Source: Anthoceros angustus
Lineage: Eukaryota > Streptophyta > Anthocerotopsida > Anthocerotales > Anthocerotaceae
Direction: 5' to 3'
DNA length: 64,000 nt
Assembly (NCBI GenBank): GCA_010909165.1
Contig: MU008160.1
Coordinates: forward strand, 2,196,149 to 2,260,148
This document shows, in pieces, positions 33,480-45,817 of this stretch. A program made the position numbers and the translations under genes. Positions within the stretch are counted from its first letter, which is position 1, and every line of letters starts with the position of its first letter. Under the pieces are notes generated by a model that was not told the origin of the DNA, searched no databases, and saw nothing but the letters and a program-made list of their open reading frames with translations.

Positions 33480-34970
33480 TCAGCGTCCACGAGGAAACCA
33501 TCAGCAAACAACAAGCTTGATCATCTTGTCTTCATCAGATGACGAAAACGGAGAAGAGGAAGGAGGAGATTGGAGCCATGCCACTAGAGAAGACGGGAAA
33601 GGTGAGATACCTCCCTTCTTTCCTTCTTATTGTTGCTGCTGTGGAAAAGCCGTAGGACACATGCTCCATGCTCCTTGGTACTTGTGGCACCACCCTCTCC
33701 GGCTGCTAACCAACCAAGTGTGGACGATGAAGGTGAAAAAAAAACCCATGTTTGCAGATCTGCAAAAGTCACGCACACATGACCCACAGATACGGATCTG
33801 TAGGTCCTCTTTGCTGGTTGTGTGAGCACGCTCCTACAGCGCGTGGCGCGACGCGCCTATAAATCTGCTGTAAAGCTTGGAGGGAGATGGCGCCTGCAGA
33901 ACGCGGAGGCACCCACAAAACACCTGTGCGCCTTGGTGAAGGATGGCGCCCACAGGACGCGAGCCCGTCCTTAGGCCATATGTGTGTCTTGGAGGAGGAG
34001 AGCGCCTGCAGATTGCAGGCGCATCTTGCAGCTTGCTGCTTGTTAGCAGCCCATAAGCACGCCTTGGGGCTGTCACGTCTTGAATCTGCTGGAAACTGAC
34101 AGAGGCGCTCCTCTCTTGATGGAGTCGTCCTCCTTACATCCAACAGATGGCGCATGGACGCCTCTCTTCCACACACTGTTCTTGAGAAGAAGCTTGGATT
34201 GAAATATCTTGTGCTCGAGATGGTTGCAGCGGGCTGACGTGATTCCTTGTGAAGCTGATTATTACATCTGTAGATAAGATGACACATCCAAGTTGTATGT
34301 GGCTAAGATGTCTTGGATCTTTGGTGGCATGTGTGCAGAGATAAGGATAAGGGAAAAGTTTGACGACTGACAAAGACACAGGTATGTATTTTTCTTTTGT
34401 CATTCAGTGGGAATCCCTTAGAATATTTCCAGGAAACTGCTGATATAAGAAAATAGGCTAACGTAAATTTCTACTTGCATAAATTGCAGATGCGGCTTAC
34501 TCAAAATGTAACAGGAGAAATGATAATATCCCAACATGCAGAAACGTGGGCTACTATAAACCAGGCTTGTTGCCCCTAGGAGACTATGAGAAGAAAGTCT
34601 ATGTTGTTACCCTAGGGAAAGAAACTAGTCGAGGTGATGTGCCATAAGCCTATGTCTGTGAGGAAACAGGGATCCATATGATGAAGATAGCCTGTCTACC
34701 ATGTGAGGAATTTCCAGGGCACATGAAACACGTGTTTCGTAAGTGCCTTTGGTGTTAAGCTAATCCCGTTACAATATAACTTTATTATATTAAATATATA
34801 ATACTTTATTATGTTTAATATTAATATATGCCTAAAACTACAAGGGCATTTTTGCAGGATGTGTGTGGACAATTAATGATGAGGCTGAAAAGGATGACAA
34901 CTCCTATTTCGAAATAGAAGAGGAAATTTATGAAGAGGAAATAAACTTAAGTAATATTTCTGGGCTGTAA
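33480..34970 (+). pseudogene. Captured multi-exon cellular gene fragment, antisense inside copia-B, unit 1
   Basis: Plus strand, opposite to copia-B. Visible exon pieces: one ending at 33601 before GTGAGATAC, encoding the acidic SSSDDENGEEEGGDWSHATR; 34490-34738, flanked by AAATTGCAG and GTAAGTGCC, encoding NVGYYKPGLLPLGDYEKKVY, VVTLGKETSRGDVP, MKIACLPCEEFPGHMKHVF with one stop; and 34858-34970 after TTTTTGCAG, encoding CVWTINDEAEKDDNSYFEI. The last two join in frame across the intron, which strongly supports real exons. I cannot name the protein. Introns survive because the fragment is antisense to the element transcript (inference). The same fragment is in unit 2. Confidence 0.6.
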
Positions 34971-37103
34971 TTATGAAATTAACTTAATTCCGCCCACTAG
35001 CTAAGTGTGAGATTAGGGTAGGGGTTTGGACACCAAGTCCATAATACCTAGACACTTCATGTGTTTCCTATGCAACTCACGACCTAATGATTTTGTTAAC
35101 AAATCAGCAGCATTATCTTTGGTTTGAATATAACTTATGTCTATTGTATTATCTTCTAACTTCTCTCTTATAAAATGATTCTCAACTCCTACATGTTTTG
35201 TTGAGTGAAAACAGGGTTTCTAGCTAGGCAATGGCACCCTGACTATCACTAAACAAAATTGTAGGCTTAAGTTGAAGATGTTGGAGTTAAGCCTAAAATT
35301 AATCGACTCCAAACTATATCCTTTGCCTAGGTTAATACCTACCCAGTTCGATTTAGATAGGGCAACGGTAGGTTGTTTCTTACTTGACCAGGATATGGGA
35401 GCTCCTCCTAAAAGTAATACATAACGTCTGGATTATGAGTCGGGATCACCATAGTCGCATCTGCATAAGTTAATAATATTAACTTCTCGATGCCGGGTGT
35501 ATGCTTAAACATTAGTCCTGTTTGCATAGTCCCCTTCAAATATCTGAAGATGCGCTTAACTGATGTCCAATGCTCACGTCCGGATTCTCCAAAAATTGGG
35601 AGCGGAGCTTACTTCAAAAGCAATATCGGTCTAGTAAAATTACTCAAATATGAGAGTGCCAACGGCATGTCGATATGGCTACATCTCTAACTTCTCTTGT
35701 CTTGGGACTCATATCGAAGTAAGCCTAACTCCACCGGCAAAAGGTGTAGAAGCAGCATCCTCAAGACCAAACTTAACTAAGCATTCTTTAATGTACTTAG
35801 TTTGTACAATGCTTAAAGTCTTATCATCACGATTTCTAATGATATTAACTCCTAGTGCATATGTCATCTCTCCTAAGTCAGACATCTCAAACAAAGTCCT
35901 CAACCAGCCTTTGTTTCTGCTAGGAGTGTAGGAGAAGATGTGGCCATAAAGACATCGTCAACATATAATAGGAGATAAAATATATCTTTACCAGATATAA
36001 GAATATATAAACAAGTAATATTTCGGGCTGTAATTATGAAATTAACTTAATTCCGCCCACTAGCTGCTAGGTGTGAGATTAGGGTAGGGGTTTGGACACC
36101 AAGTCCATAATACCTAGACACTTCATGTGTTTCCTATGCAACTCACGACCTAATGATTTTGTTAACAAATCAGCAGCATTATCTTTGGTTTGAATATAAC
36201 TTATGTCTATTGTATTATCTTCTAACTTCTCTCTTATAAAATGATTCTCAACTCCTACATGTTATGTCACGAGTGAAAACAGGGTTTCTAGCTAGGCAAT
36301 GGCACCGACTATCACTAAACAAAATTGTAGGCTTGTTGAAGATGTTGGAGTTCCTAAAATTAATCGACTCCAAACTATATCCTTTTCTCTGAGGTTAATA
36401 CCCTATACTCAGTTGGTACTAGATAGGGCAACGGTAGGTTGTTTCTTACTTGACCAGGATATGGGAGCTCCTCCTAAAAGTAATACATAACCCGATAATG
36501 GATTTGATTACCAAAGATAGTCGCAAATGTCAAGATAAGTCGTTAATATTAACTTCTCGATGCCGGGTGTATGCTTAAACATTAGTCCTGTTTGCATAGT
36601 CCCCTTCAAATATCTGAAGATGCGCTTAACTGATGTCCAATTCTCACGTCCGGGATTCTCCAAAAATTGGGAGCAGGAGCTTACTTCAAAAGCAATATCT
36701 GGTCTAGTAAAATTACTCAAATATATGAGAGTGCCAACGGCATGTCGATATGGAACTGCTGACATCTCTAACTTCTCTTCGGCTGTCTTGGGACTCATAT
36801 CAGAAGTAAGCCTAACTCCACTGGCAAAAGGTGTAGAAGCCGGCTTAGCATCCTCAAGACCAAACTTAACTAAGCATTCTTTAATGTACTTAGTTTGTAC
36901 AATGCTTAAAGTCTTATCATCACGATTTCTAATGATATTAACTCCTAGTGCATATGTCATCTCTCCTAAGTCGACATCTCAAACAAAGTCCTCAACCAGC
37001 CTTTGTTTCGCTAGGAGTGTAGGAGAAGATGCCATAAAGACATCGATCAACATATAATAGGAGATAAAATATATCTTTACCAAATATAAGAATATATAAA
37101 CAA
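34958..37103. repeat. About 1.06-kb tandem duplication inside copia-B pol
   Basis: 34958-36012 and 36013-37103 both run from gtaatattt(c)gggctgtaattatg to aagaatatataaacaag. The duplication copies the RNase H end plus part of RT. Unit 2 has only one copy (57972-59023), so it arose after the large duplication or was lost there. Confidence 0.85.
34971..36012 (-). pseudogene. Copia-B RT/RNase H, extra tandem copy, unit 1
   Basis: Minus strand: part of RT with MTYALGVNIIRNRDDKTLSI and QTKYIKECLVKFGLEDA, then RNase H ending in KHVGVENHFIREKL, DISYIQTKDNAADLLTKSL and CLGIMDLVSK. This is a standard Ty1/copia C-terminus. It is interrupted by frameshifts more often than the copy at 36013-37103. Confidence 0.85.
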
Positions 37104-38793
37104 GCGTCGGCTTGACTGTGTTTAAATCCTCTGCCGACAAGTTGCACATGAATAGTTAAGTTCCAATTCTTGCCTGAATGCTTGAGGGCATAAAGGCCTT
37201 TAATAAGTCGGCATACCCAATCCTCTTTGTCTTTAACTTCGTAACCCTCAGGTTGTCTCATGTATATTTCTTCTTTCAAGCGCCCATATAAATATGCTGT
37301 CTTTACATCCATCATACGGAGTTCAAGATCAAATTGGGTAGTTAAAGCAAATATCATTCGAAGTGTGGCAAACTTGGCTACTGGGGCATAAGTAGCCCAA
37401 GGTATGTAATCCAAACCAGGAACTTGAGTAAAACCTCTAGCAACTAAACGTGCCTTATATCTCTCGATGGAACCATCTCCTTTTCTCTTAATTTTAAATA
37501 CCCACTTGCTGGTAACTATCTTCCGGCCCTTAGGTGGTTTGACTAATTCCCATGTAGAGTTATTAATTAAGGAATTGTACTCGGAATCTACAGCTACCTT
37601 CCATAAGTCTTTTTCAGGAGAGGAGAAAGCTTGTTTTAAGGTAAGTGGTTCTTCTGGGTCAAGAGTAGCTTTATAGACAGCTTGTGAGTAAAGAGACAAA
37701 GGAGGCATAGGATCATCAAAAACAGCCAAGTATCCTAAAGGAGGTTCCATCCAACCGCAGACTGTGAATAGCGTGACGGACTCGAGGTTGTACCGGGTGC
37801 AAAGCATTCCATAGGAGCTGGATCATCTATATGATCATCAGACTCTTCATCATCACCCTCAAGAAGGTCATCAGACTCATCAACATGTGTGTCAACAGGC
37901 TCCTCTACTGGGTAAGAGGGAGATGTGTCTGATGGGAAGAGATGCTAACTCCTCCTCCTCCTGCACAACAGGTTCAACTACAGGAACGCGAGGAGCAGGA
38001 AGGGGTATGAAATCAGTATCATCAAAAGAGGAGGTATCATGTGCCTCGTCAAGAGAGGAAACATCAAAATCAGCAGAGTCAGCTCCCACTGGTGGGGAAA
38101 AGAGGTAAGACTCATGGAAAGTAACACTACGAGCATAAATAAGTTGCCGAGTGGAAGGGTTAAATAATTTATAACCTTTGATGCTTTCGGTGTAGCCAAT
38201 GAAGATGTACTTGGCTGCTTTAGGATCTAACTTCTTACGCAATGGTTTAGGAATAAAAACATAGGCAGGAGATCCAAAAATTCGAAGGTGATCAATAGAG
38301 GGCTTCTTGCCAATAAAGGCTTCATAAGGAGTCATACCTTGAACTGCTGATGTAGGTAATCGATTAATGAGATACGTTGCTGTAAGGAGGGCCTCAGCCC
38401 AATAAGCTTTGGATAAAGTAGCTTGTGTCAACAGACAGCCAGTAATCTCTTGAAGGCGTAAATTCTTGTTTTCAGCTACGCCATTTTGTTGAGGAGTGTA
38501 AACAACAGTGAGTTGTTGAGCTATACCTTCAGCTCGACAAAACGCCTCAAATTGTTGTGATGTGAACTCGCCACCATTGTCAGAACGTAAGGTCTTGAGT
38601 TTCTTATCTGTTAAGCGCTCAGCCCAAGCCATGTAATCCTTAAAGAGATGATAAGCTTCACTCTTGTGTTTCAAGATGTAGGAAAGGACAAAGCGGGAAT
38701 AGTCATCTATGAAGGTCAAGAAATATCTACTTCCACTAAAAGAGGGGGTAGACATGGGACCACAAATGTCTGTGTGCACTATCTCTAAAGGTG
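36013..38793 (-). pseudogene. Copia-B integrase-RT-RNase H, unit 1
   Basis: Minus strand. Integrase core from 38827 down is open for more than 290 codons: HTDICGPM (first D), RSDNGGEFTS (second D) and TPQQNGVAENKN (catalytic E), then GYTESIKGYKLFNPS. After a break at about 37800 comes RT with WKVAVDSEYNSL, IVTSKWVFKIKRKGDGSIER and DVKTAYLYGRLKEEIYM. The box reads LLLYVDRCLYG, so the second Asp of YVDD is lost to an indel. Next are MTYALGVNIIRNRDDK and TRPDIAFEVSSCSQFLE. Gag and protease are absent: the element is cut at 38793 where a copia-A LTR piece begins. The integrase part is unusually free of frameshifts. Confidence 0.9.
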
Positions 38794-39045
38794 TCTTAAA
38801 ACACAAATGAAGAGCTACTTTGAGCAAACAAACACAAAGACAATGGTCAAAGAGCTGAATGTGCTATTGCTAGTTGGTCTCACCCCTTTTTAAACTTTAA
38901 AAAGTGTCACTCACGTTTCCTACTCAATATGGGGTATATGTTTCCCATTTACCCGCTTCTATATACTTATAGTAAGCTCAATCACCTACATCTTGTATGC
39001 ATAGTCATATCCATCTTAACAAACTCAGAAGCTGCATCCTCAACA
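38794..39045 (-). mobile_element. Truncated copia-A LTR (-), junction of the two large units
   Basis: Reverse complement of the copia-A LTR from cttcatttgtgttttaa to its 5' end, finishing ...tcctcaaca at 39045, followed by the minus-strand polypurine tract (ctcccact). On its left copia-B integrase stops in mid-gene. This point marks the breakpoint between units 1 and 2. Confidence 0.8.
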
Positions 39046-40604
39046 CTCCCACTCGGCACCCGAGTTTGCCTTAATCCAACTACCTCTCTACACTTCTCAA
39101 ACTTGAACTTGCTCAAAGCCTTGGTCAAGAAATCTGCAGCCATATCCTCCGCTTTGCAATACTCAAATGTAACCTCCAACGATTTCATACTTTCACGAAC
39201 AAAGTGATGTTGGATATCAATATGCTTTGTCCTTGAGTTGTGCATGGGTTCTTGATCAATGCCATGCTTCCTGGTTGTCACTTTGAAGAACAGTTGGCTG
39301 CACTTGTTGATACCCAATTTCTTCCATGAACCTTCTCAACCAAATGGCTTCCTTTGTAGCTTGTGTGGATGCCATGTACTCAGCCTCCACTATAGATATT
39401 GCAACAGTTGGTTGCTTTTTGCTATTCCAACTAATGGCACCTCCTCCAAGGATAAAAACATATATGGTTGTGGACCTCCTATCATCAAGATCGCTCCCCC
39501 AATCTGAGTCACAATATCCAAGCTGTGTCCATTTGAACATACTTGGACATGCATTTGAACATGAAAACTCAAGGTACATGTCATGTGTGCCTTTCAAGTA
39601 CCTCATTATCCTCTTCACTGCAATCCAATGTGGCTTTCCGGATTTTGCATATATTGGCTCACAACTCCTAGAGCTTTCCCAAGATCTGGACGAGTTGCAA
39701 CCATGGCAAACATCAAACTGCCCAACGCTTGTCGCAAAAAATGTTCTTCATCTCCTCCTCCTCGTGATTGCTTGTAAGACATTGGTCTTTGCTAAGCCTC
39801 ATATCTAAAGAGAGGCGTTGCAATTGGCCTGCAATCAGTCATTCCAAAACGATCCAAGTGTTCTTTAATGTACTTGTTGTCCAAGCTTGATTATTCTCCT
39901 CACCCTGCTCTAACCACTTGAATGCCAAGGCAATAGTTGAGCTCCCCAAGTCCTTCATTTCAAATTGTCTTGACAACATCTCCTTGACCTCATTGATGGC
40001 ATATATAGATGCGCTCAACAAAATGAGGTCATCCACGATATGGAGAACTTTGGATATGTAGATTTTCTCATCAGATGTGCATTGTTGAAATCCTTGCTCC
40101 TTTAAGAAGGCATTGATCTTCTCATACCAAGCTCTAGACCCTTGCTTCAATTTATAGAGAGCTTTCTTCAATTTGCACACCAAACTCTCATTGTCTTTTT
40201 CGATATACCCTTCAGGTTGCTCCATATAAATGTCCTCCTCCAAGTCTCCATTGAGAAATGCAGTTTTACATCCATTTGATGAATCTCCAAATCATCAATT
40301 GCTCCCACGCAAGTAAAGTCCTTATTGACACAAATTTGGCCACTGGAGCAAAGGTCTCATTGTAATCGATGCCTTGTTCTTGGCTATATCCCTTTACCAC
40401 CAATCTTGCCTTATATCTCTCAATCTGACCATTAGAATCTCTCTTGATTCTAAACACCCATTTGCTCCCAATAGCATTCCTTCCTGCAAGCAAGGAGGTT
40501 AATACCCATGTGTCATTCTTCCTCAACGACTTCATCTCATCATCCATAGCTTCTTTCCATTGCTTTGCATCCTTCCCTTGTAGTGCTTCAGCTATAATTC
40601 TTGG
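39046..40604 (-). pseudogene. Copia-A RT-RNase H, unit 2
   Basis: Counterpart of 9135-10680, often better preserved. RT: MDDEMKSLRKNDTWVLTSLL, GSKWVFRIKRDSNGQIERYK, GYSQEQGIDYNETFAPVAK, LVCKLKKALYKLKQGSRAWY. The box again reads HIVDDLILLS. RNase H: LGYCDSDWGSDLDDRRST, GGAISWNSKKQPTVAISIVE, AEYMASTQATKEAIWLR and EYCKAEDMAADFLTKALSKF. It starts at IAEALQGK next to the plus-strand LTR at 40605, as in unit 1. Confidence 0.9.
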
Positions 40605-40945
40605 TGTTGAGGATGCAGCTTACTGAGTTTATTAAGATGGATATGAATATGTAAAAATGTAGGTGATTGAGCTCACTATCACAGTACGTGTAAGTAAATG
40701 GGAAACATATACCCCATATTGAGTAGGAAACGTGAGTAACACTTTTAAAGTTTAAAAGGCGAGACCAGCTAGCTATAGCAGGTTCAGCTCTTTGACTATT
40801 GTCTTTGTGTTGTTTGCTCAAAGTTGCTCTTCATTTGTGTTTTAAGGCATCGCTTAGGTGGTCTTAGGTTTTGCAATTGAACACTTGCTTTCTTGACACT
40901 TGACCCTCTTGAAGCATGGCTAGCTTCCAATCTCAACAGCCAGTT
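40605..40945 (+). mobile_element. Copia-A LTR and gag start, unit 2
   Basis: Starts TGTTGAGGATGCAGC at 40605 directly against the minus-strand RT fragment; gag ATG at 40915, then a switch to unrelated sequence after about ten codons. Same two junctions as at 10681-11020. Confidence 0.8.
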
Positions 40946-41215
40946 GCCATGTTCAGTTCGAGATGAGGCTGTTATATTCGAATCGATGGCTTTCGCAATG
41001 AGGACCGTGGACTTGATAAAGCCTTGTATGACATGGGTGTTAGGTGGGTCAGCTTATTGTGAAACAGCACTTGATAAAGCTTCCTTGTATGACATGGGTG
41101 TGTCGTGGGTCATTATTGTGGAAACAGCAGAGTTGATGAAGGTTGTGAAGCTAACTCGTGGCTGTTGCTCAGATGTGCAATCAGAGGATGGTATTGTGGG
41201 CCGCCAGACCTTGAG
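40946..41215 (+). pseudogene. Possible captured exon, unit 2
   Basis: Plus-strand frame containing ALDKASLYDMGVSWVIIVET, AELMKVVKLTRG and SEDGIVGRQTLR, ending in CTTGAG|GTAAGTATA, a good 5' splice donor. A preceding 60-70 bp piece is a tandem copy of the DKASLYDMGV part. Copia-A gag does not continue here, so a fragment of another gene or element has been joined on. Family not recognised. Confidence 0.4.
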
Positions 41216-41692
41216 GTAAGTATATCTCCAGGTATGTAAGGAAGCTCCTTCCATTCCGATCGGGGACGATGTGGCCTAGTTGAATGTCGAGGAAGGTGTG
41301 GTATCCATAGGTATTAGTGTCTTAGGGTCCCGCATCACGCATCGAAAGTCGAGTGGGTCGATAAAAGGGAGCTAAGGAATGTCTAAAGGTTGAGAGTCCT
41401 GTTGTGCATAGAGTCTAGGGAGACAAATTGATTCAGTTCGGAAAAGTATACACGCTATTAGGACTGATCTGGAGGAAAACGCCATAGATGGTAGGTTGAG
41501 GTAAGGGGCATGGTTGTTAAAAGACTCAAGGTGAGTACGGAGGATGAAACTCTTATTAAAGCCAACAAATTGTACAAAGTAAGTTGTTGTGTAGTTGGGT
41601 TGAAGAGCTTTGTAAGAGGAAAATCTGGGCTGCCGAGATTCACCCTCTAGTGGCCACACTTATCCCACATCATATGTTGGGTTTCGTCCCAT
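41216..41692. other. Unclassified sequence between captured exon and LTR C1, unit 2
   Basis: Begins as the possible intron after the GTAAGT donor. Short ORFs on both strands (for example minus SSYKALQPNYTTTYF) recur in unit 1 but show no known domain. A protein origin cannot be supported. Confidence 0.3.
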
Positions 41693-42965
41693 GAGCCTTG
41701 TGTGAACGGTCGAATCCTAGGAGATCAATCATCGCCTACATCTACACATTACCTCAGCCTCCTCAACAAGCAAGGCGCCCGCTACTCTCCCTTACACTGC
41801 ACCACCTACACCGCCCGTAAATTCACCAATTCTCGACCTACAACGACACAACACAATTGCAGGTCATGCCTTAGCAGCAAGGAGTTTGCCACGGGTGCCC
41901 AGGGACCCCCTGACCCACACCGCGATTTTGTCCCTACTCCTAAGACCAACTTCTCCACATAGGGAGCGCCCTCTTACTGCAGATTTGGGATTCGTCCGTA
42001 GGCTCGCCTTTGGCCTTCCACTTTTCCTACACTCTAATCCTCTTCTCAACCTTCTCAATCAACAACGCTCTCTTCTTCTCTACTCATCTAACCTTCTTCC
42101 TTCCACGATCTCCTACTCTAACACCGTTTGTTGGCTCATTAATTCCAACTCGCCCTTACGGCACAACTGCCTGGGGTCCGTCTGAAAATTAACGAGTTCT
42201 TCCTTGGGCTGGTTGCTATGGTTTGTACCGTATAATGAGAACCTCCATGGAGTCTTTCCCCAATCTACCTCAAGCCAAAAGTTCCTTGAGCATCGCCACA
42301 CACTCAAAGCAAAACAATTCACACAAAGAACCCTTCACAAGGGAAGCAGGTGGGCGCGCAGAGAGCAAGCCCTTCCCAAAGACTGACCACCGCCTCCTCT
42401 CTACCAGACATCGGTTGGCTTGCACCGCACGAAATTCGTGCACAAAGCGAAGGACTCGGGAGGATGGGAGCGCAAGACACGATAATTTTACTTCACAACC
42501 TCCCTCCTTTTATAGGGAGGACCTCACATGTAGAGGATCAACCCGCCATCATGGATGCAAGAGCAAGGAGCTCACTTGCTCCACAAGTGAGAGGAAGAGG
42601 AGCAGTTGAAGATGAGCCGTGGCTAAGAGAGCCAGGCTATTTTATTGGAGGAGGAAGCTCGTGGCGAGGATAAGGAGGGGATTCATAAAGAGTCCCTAAA
42701 TTAGCTTGAAGACATGAGACAAGATGCCCCTTGGGGGGCGACTTTCTTTAGAGGGGAAACAAGCATAAATGCTTGTCAACCTAGGGGTGTGTTGACTAGC
42801 TAGATAGGAATGTTGACAGGAGCCATTAAGGCTCACGTAGGTGAAGTTTGCTAGAATAGAATTTTACCAAAGATGCTTCAATGTCAGAACTTAAAGTCTG
42901 ACAGTATGATACACTAAAATAAGAAGTGAGGCGGCCTCAGGAAGGCGTGCTAGGGGAGGTGTGAT
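41693..42965 (-). mobile_element. Gypsy LTR C1 with leader (-), unit 2
   Basis: Counterpart of 11785-13024. The primer-binding-like site is near 41890-41900, the minus-strand TATA at 42503-42517, and the 430-bp segment (42530-42965) is in orientation 1. Only one copy here, against two in unit 1. Confidence 0.6.
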
Positions 42966-43075
42966 TTTGCTCCACTCCCGCAAGATCAACCACCTCTTCT
43001 CCTTTCCTGCAAGGGCCGAGATACCGCCTCCCCGCCGGCCAAATCCATGCTAGCAGCCTTGCATTCGCTGCTTCC

Positions 43076-43142
43076 TCCTACCACGGTAGGAACTCCTCCT
43101 ACCACGGTAGGAACTCCTCCTACCACGGTAGGAGTTCCTACC
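43076..43142. repeat. Palindrome array, subfamily C1, unit 2
   Basis: Three CCTACCACGGTAGG units and a half-site CCTACCGGG; the first unit is complete here whereas in unit 1 it reads CTACCATAGTAGG. A further half array lies at 43481-43505. Confidence 0.85.
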
Positions 43143-44475
43143 GGGCTGTTTCTTCTTCACCTCCCGAGGTGGTTCTTTCCTCCTATGAAGCTTCTCCTTC
43201 ACTCGCCTCCCTCCCGGTGCGAAATTCCTTCACCCATGTTGCTTGGGACATTCTCCAAGTCTAAGGCTTTGGTTGGACTTGCATAAGGGCCTTCCTATCA
43301 TCATCATGAGGTCCCAACATCCTTCTCTCGCAAGCCGCAAGAATCGTTAGTTCCCTTGAGTATCTTGTTGTGAAGATGAGCTAGTCGTTGTTGTGCCATC
43401 TCCAATTCTTCATAATCCTCAAGCCACACTCCATGCTCACACTTACTCTTGTAAGCATTTCGCTCCAAGGTCAACTTTCCCACCACGGTAGGAGTTCCTA
43501 CCGGGCTGTTTCTTCTTCAATACCCCTCCCGAGGTGGTTCTTTCCTCCTATGAAGCTTCTCCGCTCACTCGCCTCCCTCCCGTGCAAATTCCTTCACCCA
43601 TGTTGCTTGGGACATTCTCCAAGTCTAAGGCTTTGGTTGACTTGCATAAGGGCCTTCCTATCATCATCATGAGGTCCCAACATCCTTCTCGCCAAGCCGC
43701 AAGAATTCTAGTTCCCTTGAGTATCTTGTTGTGAAGATGAGCTGCTAGTCGTTGTTGTGCCATCTCCAATTCTTCATAATCCTCAAGCCACACTCCATGC
43801 TCACACTTACTCTTGTAAGCATTTCGCCCAAGGTCAACTTTCCCACCCGACGTGAAGAGCTACATTCTCCATCTTGTCCATCCGCCGCTGGTGGATTAAC
43901 TTCTTGTAGAGTATAATCAGCCCAAAATCTCTGCTCCCTCACCACCAACATAGGTCGCATAACGCCTCATGATGGTCCTTCTCCGCTGCCATCTCCTTCT
44001 CCAACTCCGCTATCCTCCTAGGGAGTTGTGCATTCTCTTGGACTTCTCGCTCCATCTCCATTCTGGACAAAATGCATCCGTTCTTGGCTCTTCCTCCTTT
44101 AGTTCCAACCTCCACGGATTTCCCAACTCCTTTTCCATGTCACGGATTTTCACTGCTTGTGTGGCCATGACTTGCTCATGGGCGTCCATTTGCCTTTGTG
44201 CTGCCTTCATTTGCAAGGACTTGTTTTATTTCGCTTCTCCTCCATCAGCAGCATTTGTTTGTCTTACGCCTCTTCTCCCATGTGTTCACCATGTGGGCAA
44301 GTGTTGTTTCACCTTCTCCTCTCGGGCTGCCAATTTCTTGGTAAGAGCCTTGTTCTCCCGATATAATTGTTCACCTCTCGTTGCCTTGATTCAAGACTCT
44401 TTCCAAGTGCTTCACCCGAGCTTCCATCCTCATGGTATCCTCCTGCATGGGTCTCCGCCTACCCGTAATTTCCTT

Positions 44476-45495
44476 GCTTGATAGGTTCTTGTCTTCTCCG
44501 CCATCTCCTTCTCCAACTCCGCTATCCTCCTAGGAGTTGTGCATTCTCTTTTGGACTTCTCGCTCCATCTCCATTCTACGGACAAAATGCATCCGTTCTT
44601 CCAGCTCTTCCTCCTTTAGTTCCAACCTCCACGGATTTCCCAACTCCTTTTCCATGTCACGGATTTTCACGCAGGTGGCCATGACTTGCTCATGGGCGTC
44701 CATTTGCCTTTGTGCTGCCTTCATTTGCTACAAGGACTTGTTTTATTTCGCTTCTCTCCTCCATCAGCAGCATTTGTTTGTCTTCCGCCTCTTCTCCCAT
44801 GTGTTCACCATGTGGGCAAGTTGTTTCACCTTCTCCTCCTGCCAATTTCTTGGTAAGAGCCTTGTTCTCCGATATAATTGTTCACCTCTCGTGCCTTGAT
44901 TCAAGACTCTTTCCAAGTGCTTCACCCGAGCTTCCATCCTCATGGTATCCTCCTGCATGGGTCTCCGCCTACCCGTAATTTCCTTGCTTGATAGGTTCTT
45001 GTCTTCTCCGCCATCTCCTTCTCCAACTCCGCTATCCTCCTAGGAGTTGTGCATTCTCTTTTGGACTTCTCGCTCCATCTCCATTCTACGGACAAAATGC
45101 ATCCGTTCTTCCAGCTCTTCCTCCTTTAGTTCCAACCTCCACGGATTTCCCAACTCCTTTTCCATGTCACGGATTTTCACGCAGGTGGCCATGACTTGCT
45201 CATGGGCGTCCATTTGCCTTTGTGCTGCCTTCATTTGCTACAAGGACTTGTTTTATTTCGCTTCTCTCCTCCATCAGCAGCATTTGTTTGTCTTCCGCCT
45301 CTTCTCCCATGTGTTCACCATGTGGGCAAGTTGTTTCACCTTCTCCTCCTGCCAATTTCTTGGTAAGAGCCTTGTTCTCCGATATAATTGTTCACCTCTC
45401 GTGCCTTGATTCAAGACTCTTTCCAAGTGCTTCACCCGAGCTTCCATCCTCATGGTATCCTCCTGCATGGGTCTCCGCCGCCTACCCGTAATTTC
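44476..45495. repeat. 510-bp tandem repeat, two apparently identical copies
   Basis: Everything from about 44476 to 44985 recurs 510 bases further on with no difference that I can see, including the same small deletions. The joint is gtcttctccgccatctcc, a fusion of two places in the coiled-coil unit that share the 10 bases cttctccgcc, so the duplication probably used that microhomology. Confidence 0.9.
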
Positions 45496-45817
45496 CTTGC
45501 TTGATAGGTTCTTGTCTTCTCCGCCTCGTCTTCAAGAATTCACCCTCCTCTTGGCCGCTCCTATGTCTACCTTGCTGAATATTTTCCCTATGCGTAGCAT
45601 CTCCTCCAACATATCCAAGTCACCTCCCTTGCTCCTAGGAGACTCAAGGCCTTTGCCTTGCTCATGGGATCTTACATCCCTTACTTCCCTATGACGAGCT
45701 CCCGCTCATCACTTGGTGGGGCGACCCTCCCACCGTAACTCCATCCGCCGCCCACCTACCGGGCCGGTTGCCTTTTATCTCCCGCTGGGAGCTTCCAAAC
45801 CATGACTTCCCTTTTCT

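Noticed and set aside
33769-34287. 172-codon minus-strand ORF
   Set aside because: It runs antisense through the captured gene exons and introns, has no domain, and is disrupted in unit 2.
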